DNA of 62,656 nt, taken from the NCBI RefSeq assembly GCF_001434145.1, contig NZ_AZED01000011.1:1-62656 (forward strand), given 5' to 3'. Source of the DNA: Lentilactobacillus otakiensis DSM 19908 = JCM 15040. GTDB taxonomy: Bacteria; Bacillota; Bacilli; Lactobacillales; Lactobacillaceae. Shown one piece after another: positions 1 through 7,240 of the stretch (position 1 is its first letter; each line of letters starts with the position of its first letter). The translations under genes were made by a program, and so were the position numbers. The notes under the pieces are model-generated. The model did not search any database. It saw only the letters and a list, made by a program, of their open reading frames with translations, and was not told the DNA's origin.

Positions 1-53
1 TACTGAGTTGTCGTAAGCGCTTGTTTATCGCTTTTGACAACTATTTAATATTA
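1..53 (-). promoter_or_regulatory. Promoter and dyad leading out of the left edge
   Basis: On the minus strand a TTGACA box (71-76) and a TAATAT box (48-53) are separated by exactly 17 bases, a near-consensus sigma-A promoter reading leftwards out of the window. Just after the start point lies a dyad with arms GTTGTC (7-12) and GACAAC (37-42), with inner AAGCG/CGCTT repeats. It could be an operator or a leader hairpin. The AAGCGCTT core at 15-22 also resembles the centre of a cre site. The target gene lies outside the window. Confidence 0.6.
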
Positions 54-117
54 TCATGTGGCACATTCAGTGTCAATGACTTTTTAAAATTTGTGGCTTA
101 TCGAAGAAGTCATTCTT

Positions 118-155
118 GCGAAAGCCGCACTAAATAATATACCGGCTTTTGCGCG
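118..155. repeat. Imperfect inverted repeat
   Basis: Arms close to GCGAAAGCCG and CGGCTTTTGCGC face each other across about 15 AT-rich bases, between the outward promoter and the tyrS terminator. There is no T-run, so it may be an operator or a decayed terminator. Its role is not known. Confidence 0.3.
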
Positions 156-169
156 CTATGTCAACTAAA

Positions 170-197
170 AAAGACAGATCAAATTTGATCTGTCTTT
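170..197 (-). terminator. tyrS terminator
   Basis: A perfect 28-base palindrome (arms AAAGACAGATC and GATCTGTCTTT around AAATTT) lies 5 bases after the tyrS stop. It ends in T-rich sequence on the minus strand, as expected of an intrinsic terminator. Confidence 0.75.
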
Positions 198-201
198 CCT
201 A

Positions 202-1458
202 CTATTTAATTCTTGCTAAAAAATACTTTTTCTTTCCGCGACGAACAATGACAAATTTGCCATCGAACTTGTTTGCGGGGTTAATTTCGTAATCAACATC
301 CTGAATCTTTTCGCCATTAATTCTGATTGCACCATTGGTAATATCTTCACGCGCTTGGCGGCGAGATTTTTCAATCTTAGTGGCATCAACCAACCACTGC
401 ACAATATTAAGCGGTTCTGAAGATACTTCAACAGAAGGCATATTCTTAAATCCCTGTTCAATCTCAGCCGTTGTTAAGTCAGCAACGTTTCCTGAGAACA
501 ATGCTGCAGTAATATGTTCTGCCTGCTTCACTGCGTCTTTGCCATGAACAAACTCAGTCACTTCTTCCGCTAACTTACGTTGAGCTTCCCGCTTCTCTGG
601 TTGAGTTTCAACTTTCTTTTCCAAATCAGCAATTTCGTTCTGAGATAAGAAGGTGAAGTATTTCAAATATTTGATCACGTCGTTATCGTCTTGGTTAATC
701 CAGAATTGGTAGAACTCGTAAGGAGATGTCTTCTCAGGATCCAGCCAAACGTTGCCACCTTCTGATTTACCAAACTTGGTTCCGTCCGATTTCAATAACA
801 GAGGAATCGTTAAGCCAAACACTTGAGCATCCTGCCCTTCAATTCGATGAATCAAATCAGTTCCAGAAGTGATATTTCCCCACTGGTCAGCACCACCCAA
901 TTGAACTTGAACGTCGTTATGTCGATACAAATGGAGAAAATCGATTGATTGCAAAATTTGGTAGGTGAATTCAGTGAATGAAATACCGACTTCCAACCGA
1001 CTGGCAACAATTTCCTTATTCAACATGGTGTTCACGTTAAACAACTTGCCGTAATCACGCAGGAAATCCAATAAGGATAATTTTGAAAGCCAATCATAGT
1101 TGTTAACAATTTCAAACTTTCCATCTTGGCCAAAGAGCTTTTCCATTTGAGCAGTCAGGGCATCTTGATTATGGCGAACCTGATCCATCGTTTGAAGGAC
1201 CCGCTCTGATTTCTTACCACTAGGGTCACCAATTGAACCTGTTCCACCACCAATAACAATCACTGGATGATGACCAGCCAATTGGAATCGTTTCAAAATC
1301 ATAAATGGAATCAAATGTCCGATATGCATACTGTCACCGGTTGGGTCAATTCCCACGTAAATACCGACTGACTTCTTATTCACCAAGTCATTCAAACCAT
1401 CATGATCGGTCTCTTGATTAATCGCGCCACGCCACTTCAGTTCTTCCAAAATGTTCAT
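202..1458 (-). CDS. tyrS: Tyrosyl-tRNA synthetase
   Basis: Charges tRNA-Tyr with tyrosine in the cytoplasm. The 418-residue protein has the class I signature HIGH at residues 45-48, the KMSKS equivalent KFGKS at 228-232, and the TyrRS substrate-binding stretch GGADQWGNITSG near 188-199. A C-terminal S4-type RNA-binding domain starts near residue 350. Length and domain order are those of bacterial TyrS. The start ATG has an AGGAGG ribosome site. The gene stands alone between a tyrosine T-box leader and a palindromic terminator, so its expression should rise when uncharged tRNA-Tyr accumulates. Nothing appears truncated. Confidence 0.98.
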   Translation of the reverse strand: MNILEELKWRGAINQETDHDGLNDLVNKKSVGIYVGIDPTGDSMHIGHLIPFMILKRFQLAGHHPVIVIGGGTGSIGDPSGKKSERVLQTMDQVRHNQDALTAQMEKLFGQDGKFEIVNNYDWLSKLSLLDFLRDYGKLFNVNTMLNKEIVASRLEVGISFTEFTYQILQSIDFLHLYRHNDVQVQLGGADQWGNITSGTDLIHRIEGQDAQVFGLTIPLLLKSDGTKFGKSEGGNVWLDPEKTSPYEFYQFWINQDDNDVIKYLKYFTFLSQNEIADLEKKVETQPEKREAQRKLAEEVTEFVHGKDAVKQAEHITAALFSGNVADLTTAEIEQGFKNMPSVEVSSEPLNIVQWLVDATKIEKSRRQAREDITNGAIRINGEKIQDVDYEINPANKFDGKFVIVRRGKKKYFLARIK

Positions 1459-1474
1459 CTAATAATTCCTCCTA

Positions 1475-1717
1475 AAATAAAAACGTCCCCAGCAAAATTA
1501 ATTGCCAGGGACGAAAGTTTTCCGCGTTACCACCCAAGTTCTTGCTGGAAAAGTCCAACAACCACTCAATTCATCGGTAACGAGATGATCCGTCTAACAT
1601 ATTAAGAACTCAGCAGCTGTATGTTCGTTGGCCATCCGCTCAGCTCACATCCCCGCTGAGTTTCTGAATTCTCAAAATGACCAACTACCGGACTGCGTCA
1701 ACGTCCATAAAACAATA
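1475..1717 (-). promoter_or_regulatory. T-box leader, tyrosine specific
   Basis: On the minus strand the T-box core TGGGTGGTAACGCGGA (plus 1521-1536) is followed by a terminator stem with GTCCC/GGGGAC arms and a T-run (plus 1480-1513), directly before tyrS. Upstream, the specifier region reads GAACATACAGC, so the likely specifier is TAC (Tyr) at plus 1619-1621, matching the gene controlled. Stem I looks compact. Uncharged tRNA-Tyr would stabilise the antiterminator. Confidence 0.9.
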
Positions 1718-1722
1718 AGTTA

Positions 1723-1751
1723 ATCATAGTGTTTGAATATGACCTTGTCAA
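1723..1751 (-). promoter_or_regulatory. tyrS promoter
   Basis: TTGACA (plus 1746-1751) and TATGAT (plus 1723-1728) are spaced by 17 bases on the minus strand, a few bases upstream of the T-box leader. Confidence 0.75.
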
Positions 1752-1768
1752 TGGCTTCTTGCTGGAAA

Positions 1769-2422
1769 TTAAAGCCGACCCGTCAGCATTTGCTGGTAAT
1801 AAAGTCCTGCGTTGGAGCGGTAATGGCGGAACTCAGTCTGAGACATACTCCGAGTTTTCTTCAGCGTCCACTTGGCAAGTTTGCTGTCAAAAGACTTGAT
1901 TTGAGAGGAATAGTTACCACCCATGATCGTCTGTTTTTTAAACAAACTCCTTAAAGATGCATTTGGATAAGCATATAAATCTTTGGTACCAAACGTGTGA
2001 CCCAATTCGTGAATCACAACTGCTCGGCGCTTCTGTTGATTATATCGACTCATCCATGACGTGTTCAAAGCAATCACGCCACTATTTATTTCTGCTACCC
2101 CCGCGTAGTTGCTGCCAAGCTTGTTAGTTCCCGTAAAGACCAACCGGGAATGACTGATTTGAGTTGTTCGTTTAAAAACATTTTTACCAAGAGCTCGATT
2201 CCATTTCTTGGTGGCATAGGTTATTTCAGGTGAATATCTTTTAGCATCTGCTTTAACGTAATACTTGATTGTTCCGTTGTAAGTCAGATTTTTGCTGGTG
2301 TGCATCGCGCTGGTAAATTTAATCGTTTGAGCTGAACTTGACTGACCGCCAACTGCGGCAAATCCGATTACAAACATCAACGTTGCTAACACAAGAACAA
2401 AAACATGCTTAAACTTAAACAT
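1769..2422 (-). CDS. Secreted zinc metalloprotease, matrixin/zincin-like
   Basis: A 217-residue protein with a clear N-terminal signal peptide (basic start, hydrophobic stretch about 7-25, cleavage probably near Ala31), so it is exported. Residues 138-148 read HELGHTFGTKD, a HExxHxxGxxD zincin motif in which the third ligand is Asp instead of His. It is preceded by the AVVI helix usual in M10-like proteases. No prodomain or wall anchor is visible. The ribosome site is GGGGG before ATG. The gene stands alone. A second family member at 34438-35265 has the classical His ligand. The protease class is secure; the substrate is unknown. Confidence 0.7.
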   Translation of the reverse strand: MFKFKHVFVLVLATLMFVIGFAAVGGQSSSAQTIKFTSAMHTSKNLTYNGTIKYYVKADAKRYSPEITYATKKWNRALGKNVFKRTTQISHSRLVFTGTNKLGSNYAGVAEINSGVIALNTSWMSRYNQQKRRAVVIHELGHTFGTKDLYAYPNASLRSLFKKQTIMGGNYSSQIKSFDSKLAKWTLKKTRSMSQTEFRHYRSNAGLYYQQMLTGRL

Positions 2423-2659
2423 TCAATTCCCCCTAATTAAACGTCGTCACTGTAATATTAAGTTTAAGGATGTTACGACAGCCATCCCCTCATCAATAAT
2501 ATATCATGGCACTATTTTCTGGTCGAATTTAAAGTCTCAAAATAGTCAAACATTCTTCACACAAATTTCATAAAGGCAGTTAGTTGTATTTCAAAAATGT
2601 TCAATCTAAAATTAAGTTGTTAAGGGAATATTGATCCTATATAGAAAGAAAGTGGCAGC

Positions 2660-2869
2660 ATGTTAAAAATTAAATATGAGAATGGTGCGGGAACTGAGTC
2701 TATTGAATACAACTCAGTAGCTGACTTCGTAGCCAACCAACGCTTGGAAATCCCTGATCTGGAGGACTACTACAAAATTGTTGACGTCACATTGGATGGC
2801 AAGCCAGTGGAATTAAAAGACAAAACGATTATTGGTTTGTATAAGAAGTTTGATGATGAGGATGACTAG
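2660..2869 (+). CDS. Small acidic cytoplasmic protein (possibly DUF4649)
   Basis: A 69-residue acidic protein with no signal peptide or membrane segment, ending in a Asp/Glu-rich tail. Its length and pattern resemble small Lactobacillales proteins grouped as DUF4649, but that assignment is from memory and weak. A ribosome site AGAAAG lies upstream of the ATG. It is monocistronic, with a terminator about 20 bases downstream. Function unknown. Confidence 0.7.
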   Translation: MLKIKYENGAGTESIEYNSVADFVANQRLEIPDLEDYYKIVDVTLDGKPVELKDKTIIGLYKKFDDEDD

Positions 2870-2887
2870 TCTCCTATAATTCAACTG

Positions 2888-2930
2888 AAGAGGCCAAACT
2901 AAAAGTATTCACTTTTGGTATGGTCTCTTT
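2888..2930 (+). terminator. Terminator after the small acidic protein
   Basis: Imperfect stem with AAGAG/CTCTT outer and AAAAGT/ACTTTT inner arms, ending in CTCTTT. Several internal mismatches. Confidence 0.55.
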
Positions 2931-2999
2931 GTGTGCAGACATCAATTAGCAAGAGTCGCCGTTGATGATTGCTGAATTTCTTTATTTCCTAAATCCACT

Positions 3000-3137
3000 G
3001 ATTAAGTTACACTTAACCACAGAAAGTAAAAACACAGTTCCGGCTGGTAGTCCGGACGTAACTCAATTGCGAGTTATCAGTATCCTTCCTCCTAGGTCGT
3101 CCATCTTTCTGAATCAAACAATTAGGAGGATCTATCA
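3000..3137 (+). promoter_or_regulatory. Putative yjdF-type (azaaromatic) riboswitch
   Basis: A structured leader of about 130 bases lies directly upstream of a yjdF homologue. Visible elements are a hairpin TTCCGG/CCGGA (about 3038-3058), a hairpin AACTC/GAGTT (3060-3076), and an anti-Shine-Dalgarno TCCTCCTA at 3087-3094. The last is the exact complement of the ribosome site TAGGAGGA at 3123-3130. This suggests translational control by sequestering the ribosome site. Established knowledge: many yjdF genes follow the yjdF RNA motif, which binds azaaromatic compounds. The match here rests on gene context and pairing, not on a covariance-model score. Confidence 0.7.
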
Positions 3138-3138
3138 A

Positions 3139-3567
3139 ATGAATACAATTACCAGTCAGCTAACCATTGTCTTTGATCCACCATTTTATAAGGCAATTTT
3201 TGAAAGAAGAACTAAGGACAGCTATGAAGTTGCTCAAGTTGTCCTGGGCTCTTCAGAACCTAAAACGCCTTTAATTACCGACTTAGTAATTAATAAATGG
3301 TCAAGGATTCAGTTCTTTGAAGCCACTTCTGACACAAAATCAAAATTGGCCGCAACGACAAAAGTTAATCCGAAACGGTTACAACGTTTGGCTCGAAAAA
3401 CCATGACATCCAATACAAGTTCAAAAGCTCAGGCAGCCTTGAAGAAAGCATTCGAAAAGTCAAAGCAAACGCAGAAACATTCGAGTGTTTTGCAGAAGGC
3501 CGTTGTGCAAGAACAAGAATACCGATTGCGGAAGTCTAAAAGAATTGAAAAACATAAGGGACATTAA
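3139..3567 (+). CDS. yjdF: YjdF family protein (DUF2992)
   Basis: A 142-residue protein resembling YjdF of Bacillus. The N-terminal beta-rich part (QLTIVFDPPFYKAIFER) is typical, followed by a very basic C-terminal half rich in Lys, Arg and Gln. An upstream in-frame extension exists, but the perfect AGGAGGA ribosome site 8 bases before ATG 3139 fixes this start, and the extension would overlap the structured leader. Its biochemical role is unknown. Its control by an azaaromatic-sensing RNA in other species suggests a part in handling toxic heteroaromatic compounds. It is monocistronic with its own terminator. Confidence 0.85.
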   Translation: MNTITSQLTIVFDPPFYKAIFERRTKDSYEVAQVVLGSSEPKTPLITDLVINKWSRIQFFEATSDTKSKLAATTKVNPKRLQRLARKTMTSNTSSKAQAALKKAFEKSKQTQKHSSVLQKAVVQEQEYRLRKSKRIEKHKGH

Positions 3568-3590
3568 TGTTGATTGATCGATAGATTTTG

Positions 3591-3632
3591 AAGGGGTTGA
3601 GGCAGTAGGATCATTTCTGTCTCATCCCTTTT
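3591..3632 (+). terminator. yjdF terminator
   Basis: Stem formed by AAGGG/CCCTT with inner GAG-CAG/CTG-CTC pairs, followed by TTTT. Confidence 0.7.
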
Positions 3633-3643
3633 AAATTACGAAA

Positions 3644-3677
3644 CAAAAAAACTTTGGAAACAGAATCTTCCAAAGCT
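3644..3677 (-). terminator. Terminator of the MerR gene
   Basis: On the minus strand an AGCTTTGGAA/TTTCCAAAG stem is followed by seven T residues, 19 bases past the stop codon. Confidence 0.75.
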
Positions 3678-3695
3678 CGCTTAAATCTCGTTCAG

Positions 3696-4130
3696 TTAAT
3701 CAACATTTTCAATCTTAAAAGACGTTTCACCATTCTTAACGATCCCATAAATTCGCTGCTTATGCTCGGCGTCAACGTAGCCAAAATCAATCACACTTTG
3801 GTCGTCTTGAAAATCAACACCCTTTAATTGTGAGCGTAGAAATTGACGAAGAACCGGCAGCTGACGGTCAAACTTCTTGGCCTTGTCGACAGCGGCTTGG
3901 AGGGTGAAGCCATCGTCTAAGAAACGTGTCACATGAAAGATAAAAAACAATGTATGCATTGAATATTCACGCGCCGCACCCTTCTTTTGACTGATCGACT
4001 TGATATAGCCCTGCTCTTCCCAATAGCGCAGTTGTCTGCCAGAAACGCCAGTGATCTGCTGAACCTGACCAATTCCAAAAATTAACTTGTCTGTATCGAT
4101 AAATGCGTCATTGCCGTGCAGTTCTGCCAT
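3696..4130 (-). CDS. MerR family transcriptional regulator
   Basis: A 144-residue DNA-binding regulator. Residues about 20-50 carry the MerR helix-turn-helix (FGIGQVQQITGVSGRQLRYW) with the wing that follows. The C-terminal half is helical and has no conserved cysteines, so a metal sensor is unlikely. I chose the second of two tandem ATG codons because it lies 5 bases from the AGGTGG ribosome site; starts 3 or 9 bases upstream are possible. It is monocistronic and divergent from a small membrane protein gene, which may be its target. Overall layout recalls GlnR, but neither gln gene is nearby. Confidence 0.85.
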   Translation of the reverse strand: MAELHGNDAFIDTDKLIFGIGQVQQITGVSGRQLRYWEEQGYIKSISQKKGAAREYSMHTLFFIFHVTRFLDDGFTLQAAVDKAKKFDRQLPVLRQFLRSQLKGVDFQDDQSVIDFGYVDAEHKQRIYGIVKNGETSFKIENVD

Positions 4131-4160
4131 CATTTCCACCTAGCCTTCGTTTATAAACTC

Positions 4161-4166
4161 ATTATA
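4161..4166 (-). promoter_or_regulatory. -10 box of the MerR gene
   Basis: TATAAT on the minus strand, with a weak TTGTGT about 16 bases upstream, 31 bases before the chosen start codon. Confidence 0.45.
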
Positions 4167-4224
4167 TCAATTTTGGCGGTTGACACAAAGTCTTCAAAAA
4201 ACAGCGTGACCTTTTGTGGAGATT

Positions 4225-4233
4225 TGTTATAAT
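4225..4233 (+). promoter_or_regulatory. Extended -10 promoter of the small membrane protein
   Basis: TG-T-TATAAT at 4225-4233 is a consensus extended -10 element 23 bases before the ATG. The -35 position (CGTGAC) is poor. Confidence 0.6.
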
Positions 4234-4256
4234 GCAGTTTGAAAGGTGTGAACAGT

Positions 4257-4463
4257 ATGGGATTTTCTCCAAAACTAATTGTCGCAGACATTGCCCTAGT
4301 GGCGTCAATCGCATTAGCTTTCTTTATTCAAAAATCGTCATTTCCTAGTGATGTCAAGATTGGGCTGCTAATTTTAGCATCAATCTTCTTACTAGTATCA
4401 GTCATAATCAACTTAGTGTCAGCAAACCAGAATCGAAAAGAACGTAAGAATAGTCAAAAATAA
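4257..4463 (+). CDS. Small membrane protein, two TM segments
   Basis: A 68-residue protein with two hydrophobic helices (about 7-25 and 35-55) joined by a short hydrophilic loop, and a basic C-terminal tail rich in Lys/Arg/Gln, predicted inside the cell. The start at ATG 4257 follows AAAGGTG; a TTG 18 bases upstream would overlap that site. No family is recognised. It is divergent from the MerR gene with promoters back to back and is followed by a strong terminator. Confidence 0.75.
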   Translation: MGFSPKLIVADIALVASIALAFFIQKSSFPSDVKIGLLILASIFLLVSVIINLVSANQNRKERKNSQK

Positions 4464-4496
4464 AGTTGTGGCAAACTTCGCCACAACTTTTTCTTT
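4462..4496. terminator. Bidirectional terminator
   Basis: Perfect 11-bp stem AAAGTTGTGGC/GCCACAACTTT with loop and T-run, serving both the small membrane protein (+) and the converging dehydrogenase operon (-). Confidence 0.85.
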
Positions 4497-4505
4497 TACC
4501 TTCAA

Positions 4506-5375
4506 TTATTTGTCTTCATAAACTTTGATTAATCCTTGGGTGCCTAAATCTCCCAAGTGAAGTTCGTCGGTCATTTTTTCATACAGTTCTTTGGCGACCT
4601 TGGTAGCAGGTAACTCGATTCCCATTTCATCAGCTGAATTTAAAGCAATCCGCAAATCTTTGAGAAAATGTTTGGCTGCGAATCCTGGTTTGAAATCGTC
4701 CTTTAGAATCCGTGGACCATAATTGGTCATGCTCCAATTAGCAGCCGCACCACCGTTGATGGTTTCAATCATTTGGCTGAGATCGATTCCCGCCTTCTTT
4801 GCATATTCCAGCGATTCGATCATGCCAGTCATCGTACCGGCGACCATAATTTGATTGGCCATCTTGGCATTTTGACCTTGCCCCGCTCCGCCAAATCGGG
4901 TGATTGACGTGCCCATTGCCTTAAATATTGGTTGGACGGCCGCAAATGTCGCTTGGTCGCCACCAACCATGATCGTTAAAGTCCCTTTGGCAGCACCAAC
5001 ATCACCACCTGAAACGGGTGCGTCCAGCACACCAATTTCTTTTGCATTCCCCGTCTCAGCAATCTTTTTGGCTAAGCTCGGAGAACTCGTCGTCATGTCA
5101 ATTAAAGTTTGACCGCCATGAGCAGCGCTGAAAATACCATGGTCGCCAAAATAAACTTCTTCGACATCAGCAGGGAAACCAACAATTGTGATGACGACAT
5201 CACTCACTGCGGTAACTGCTGCCGGCGTCTCCAGCCACTTGGCACCCGAATTCAGTGCCTCTTGAGCATGCGCTTTGGTGCGGTTATAAACGGTCACCTC
5301 GAAACCCGCTTTCAGCAAATTCTTGATCATGCCAGTTCCCATCACACCTGTTCCAATAAAACCAATTTTCATCAT
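4506..5375 (-). CDS. NAD(P)-dependent 3-hydroxyacid dehydrogenase
   Basis: A 289-residue member of the 3-hydroxyisobutyrate dehydrogenase / tartronate semialdehyde reductase family. The Rossmann motif GFIGTGVMGTGM lies at the N-terminus. The substrate-binding signature DAPVSGGDVGAAKGTLTIMVGG sits in the middle, and the catalytic lysine is in GQGQNAKMANQI (about residue 172). Typical reaction: oxidation of a 3-hydroxyacid or reduction of its semialdehyde. The exact substrate cannot be read from sequence. It starts 9 bases after the stop of the dTDP-glucose dehydratase gene, so both probably share a transcript, although no obvious pathway links them. Confidence 0.9.
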   Translation of the reverse strand: MMKIGFIGTGVMGTGMIKNLLKAGFEVTVYNRTKAHAQEALNSGAKWLETPAAVTAVSDVVITIVGFPADVEEVYFGDHGIFSAAHGGQTLIDMTTSSPSLAKKIAETGNAKEIGVLDAPVSGGDVGAAKGTLTIMVGGDQATFAAVQPIFKAMGTSITRFGGAGQGQNAKMANQIMVAGTMTGMIESLEYAKKAGIDLSQMIETINGGAAANWSMTNYGPRILKDDFKPGFAAKHFLKDLRIALNSADEMGIELPATKVAKELYEKMTDELHLGDLGTQGLIKVYEDK

Positions 5376-5384
5376 GTCACCCCA

Positions 5385-6368
5385 TTATCTATTTTGAACG
5401 TTCTGTAACAAAGGCCGCCACCAATCCTCATGGTGGAGGTACCAATCGATTGTTTGAGAAATGCCTTCATCAAAATCGATTTTTGGCTGCCATCCTAACT
5501 CGCGACGAATTTTTGAATCATCAATTGAGTAACGCAAATCGTTGGCTGGACGGTCAGTGACATAGTCAATCTTTGATTCTGGCAATCCTAACCGTTTGAG
5601 AATTTTTTCAACAATCTGAATATTTTCCGCATAATTGTGAGCAGCAATATTATAAACGTTTCCCGGCTGTCCCTTTCGTAAGACGGCATCGATTGCTCGA
5701 CAATTGTCGGCAACGTGCAGCCAATCGCGGACATTTTTGCCGTCACCATAAACCGGCAGCTGTTTGTCTCGCATGCCGTTAGTCACCATCAGTGGGATCA
5801 GTTTTTCCGGAAACTGAAATGGCCCATAGTTATTCGCGGATCGAGTGATACAAACCGGTGTCCCATATGTCTTGAAATAAGACAGTGCCAGGAGATCCGC
5901 ACCAGCCTTGGTTGCGGAATATGGTGAGCTTGGATTTAAAGTGGCTGACTCATCAAATTGACTACCTGACTGTGAACTGCCGTAAACCTCATCAGTCGAG
6001 ATTTGGACAAGTTTACGAACGTCAAATTGCTTTACCGCATCCAACAATGTGCTGACACCAACAAAATTACTGCGGACAAATTCATCCGGGTGGCGGATCG
6101 ACCGATCGACGTGTGATTCGGCCGCAAAGTTGACAATGGTATCGATCTGATATTGCTGAATCGTTTTTGTCACAGCATCCTTGTCAGCAATATTTCCTTC
6201 CACAAAATGATAATGAGCAGAATTTTTCACATCGGCCAAATTTGCAAGATTCCCAGCGTATGTCAATGCATCAAAATTGACAATTTGGTCGCCAGAATGA
6301 TTTTCAAGCAGATAGTGGATGAAGTTGGCACCGATAAATCCCGCTCCACCAGTCACTAGAATATTCAA
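5385..6368 (-). CDS. rfbB: dTDP-glucose 4,6-dehydratase
   Basis: A 327-residue extended short-chain dehydrogenase. TGGAGFIGANF binds NAD, STDEVYG carries the Thr-Asp-Glu triad of RmlB enzymes, and YSATKAG gives the catalytic Tyr-xxx-Lys. It converts dTDP-glucose to dTDP-4-keto-6-deoxyglucose, the precursor of dTDP-rhamnose for wall polysaccharides. The start is TTG after GGAGG with 6-base spacing. rfbA, rfbC and rfbD are absent from this window, so the gene is an orphan here, co-transcribed with the 3-hydroxyacid dehydrogenase. It may serve a surface polysaccharide locus elsewhere or be a diverged duplicate. Confidence 0.9.
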   Translation of the reverse strand: MNILVTGGAGFIGANFIHYLLENHSGDQIVNFDALTYAGNLANLADVKNSAHYHFVEGNIADKDAVTKTIQQYQIDTIVNFAAESHVDRSIRHPDEFVRSNFVGVSTLLDAVKQFDVRKLVQISTDEVYGSSQSGSQFDESATLNPSSPYSATKAGADLLALSYFKTYGTPVCITRSANNYGPFQFPEKLIPLMVTNGMRDKQLPVYGDGKNVRDWLHVADNCRAIDAVLRKGQPGNVYNIAAHNYAENIQIVEKILKRLGLPESKIDYVTDRPANDLRYSIDDSKIRRELGWQPKIDFDEGISQTIDWYLHHEDWWRPLLQNVQNR

Positions 6369-6420
6369 GCTGCACCTCCCGGAACTCTTTTTTATACATA
6401 TAACTTACCATAATTAATGA

Positions 6421-6466
6421 CAAAAATGAGACCAACCGCAAATCTTCGCTTGCGATCGATCTCATT
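6421..6466 (-). terminator. Terminator of the 6474-6980 gene
   Basis: On the minus strand GAGA-C/GGTCTC outer and CGCAA/TTGCG inner arms are followed by ATTTTTG. Mismatches divide the stem. Confidence 0.6.
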
Positions 6467-6473
6467 ATTTCAG

Positions 6474-6980
6474 TTAATCATCAATTGCATCTTCATTAAC
6501 CCAGTAGCGGGTGGCCTGCTTATTGGCAGACACTCGGATTCGGTAGAAATCTTCACTTTCACGTTCGCCGTCATCATCGCGATAGTATGCCTTAGCTTTC
6601 TTATCCACGTATACGCGTTTGCCAGTGTGAGCTTTAATCTTTTTCCAACTGTATGTTCGATTGTTTTTCTTAGCCCCCGGAACATAGCGATATAGTTTTT
6701 CTTCACGATAATCTTCATCTAAAACAGTCTTGAAATTAACCGTCCGATATTTAACGCTAAATACTCGTGAAGCTTGGAAATATAATGGTCTGATCGTTCC
6801 TTTATTTAAATCAGAACTACCAGAATATTCAGTGTCGATATTTTCCCCAATTTTATTAACCTGAGCTGCTCTAGTGGTTGAAATATCGTGATCCCGGGTA
6901 TGAATACTAGCGGAGAAGCCAACCATGGTCAATGGAATAAGCAAAAGCAATACGGCATCGGCTAGATCAAACTTTTTCAT
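6474..6980 (-). CDS. Membrane-anchored or secreted protein with SH3-like tail
   Basis: 168 residues. A short hydrophobic segment (about 8-24) can act as signal peptide or anchor, followed by an extracellular region. The C-terminal 100 residues align by eye with the lipoprotein at 13757-14248: both have VNF-T-LD--Y-EE--Y, a VDKKA segment, a run of Asp/Asn residues, EDFYR and YWV--D. I infer a shared SH3-like surface domain, as in SLAP or GW modules. Function unknown. It is monocistronic, downstream of rfbB in the opposite order of transcription. Confidence 0.7.
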   Translation of the reverse strand: MKKFDLADAVLLLLIPLTMVGFSASIHTRDHDISTTRAAQVNKIGENIDTEYSGSSDLNKGTIRPLYFQASRVFSVKYRTVNFKTVLDEDYREEKLYRYVPGAKKNNRTYSWKKIKAHTGKRVYVDKKAKAYYRDDDGERESEDFYRIRVSANKQATRYWVNEDAIDD

Positions 6981-7184
6981 AATAAACGCCCTCCAATGTT
7001 GAATATTGATGTGGTTCTTTGGGTTATCTCTTATCTACACTATAATCTTATCGTAATGTTTTGGGGAAGTTGTGAAGAAAGTGTGAAGATTGTTGGAAAG
7101 TTTTTGGAGATGGCGGATGAAGGCCGATTGTGTGCATCATCTGTTTGGTTTAATGTCACTGAAGTTGGTGCGATTATTTTATTG

Positions 7185-7240
7185 GCCGGTTCCTTCGGCC
7201 TTCAAAATACGCTCCGGGGCCACCCGGGGCTCGTCACGCT
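7185..7240 (-). repeat. Structured repeat, copy E (short form)
   Basis: A short member of a dispersed family (see 13374-13580). It keeps CCTTCGGC, GCTCCG and CTCGTCACGC and forms a GCTCCGGG/CCCGGGGC hairpin, but lacks the long inner arm. It directly abuts the dhaT stop codon (7241-7243) and lies in its 3' untranslated region, where it may act as a terminator or stability element. Confidence 0.5.

Noticed and set aside
2962-3138. N-terminal extension of yjdF by 59 codons
   Set aside because: It covers the structured leader and ribosome site; the perfect AGGAGGA site fixes the start at 3139.
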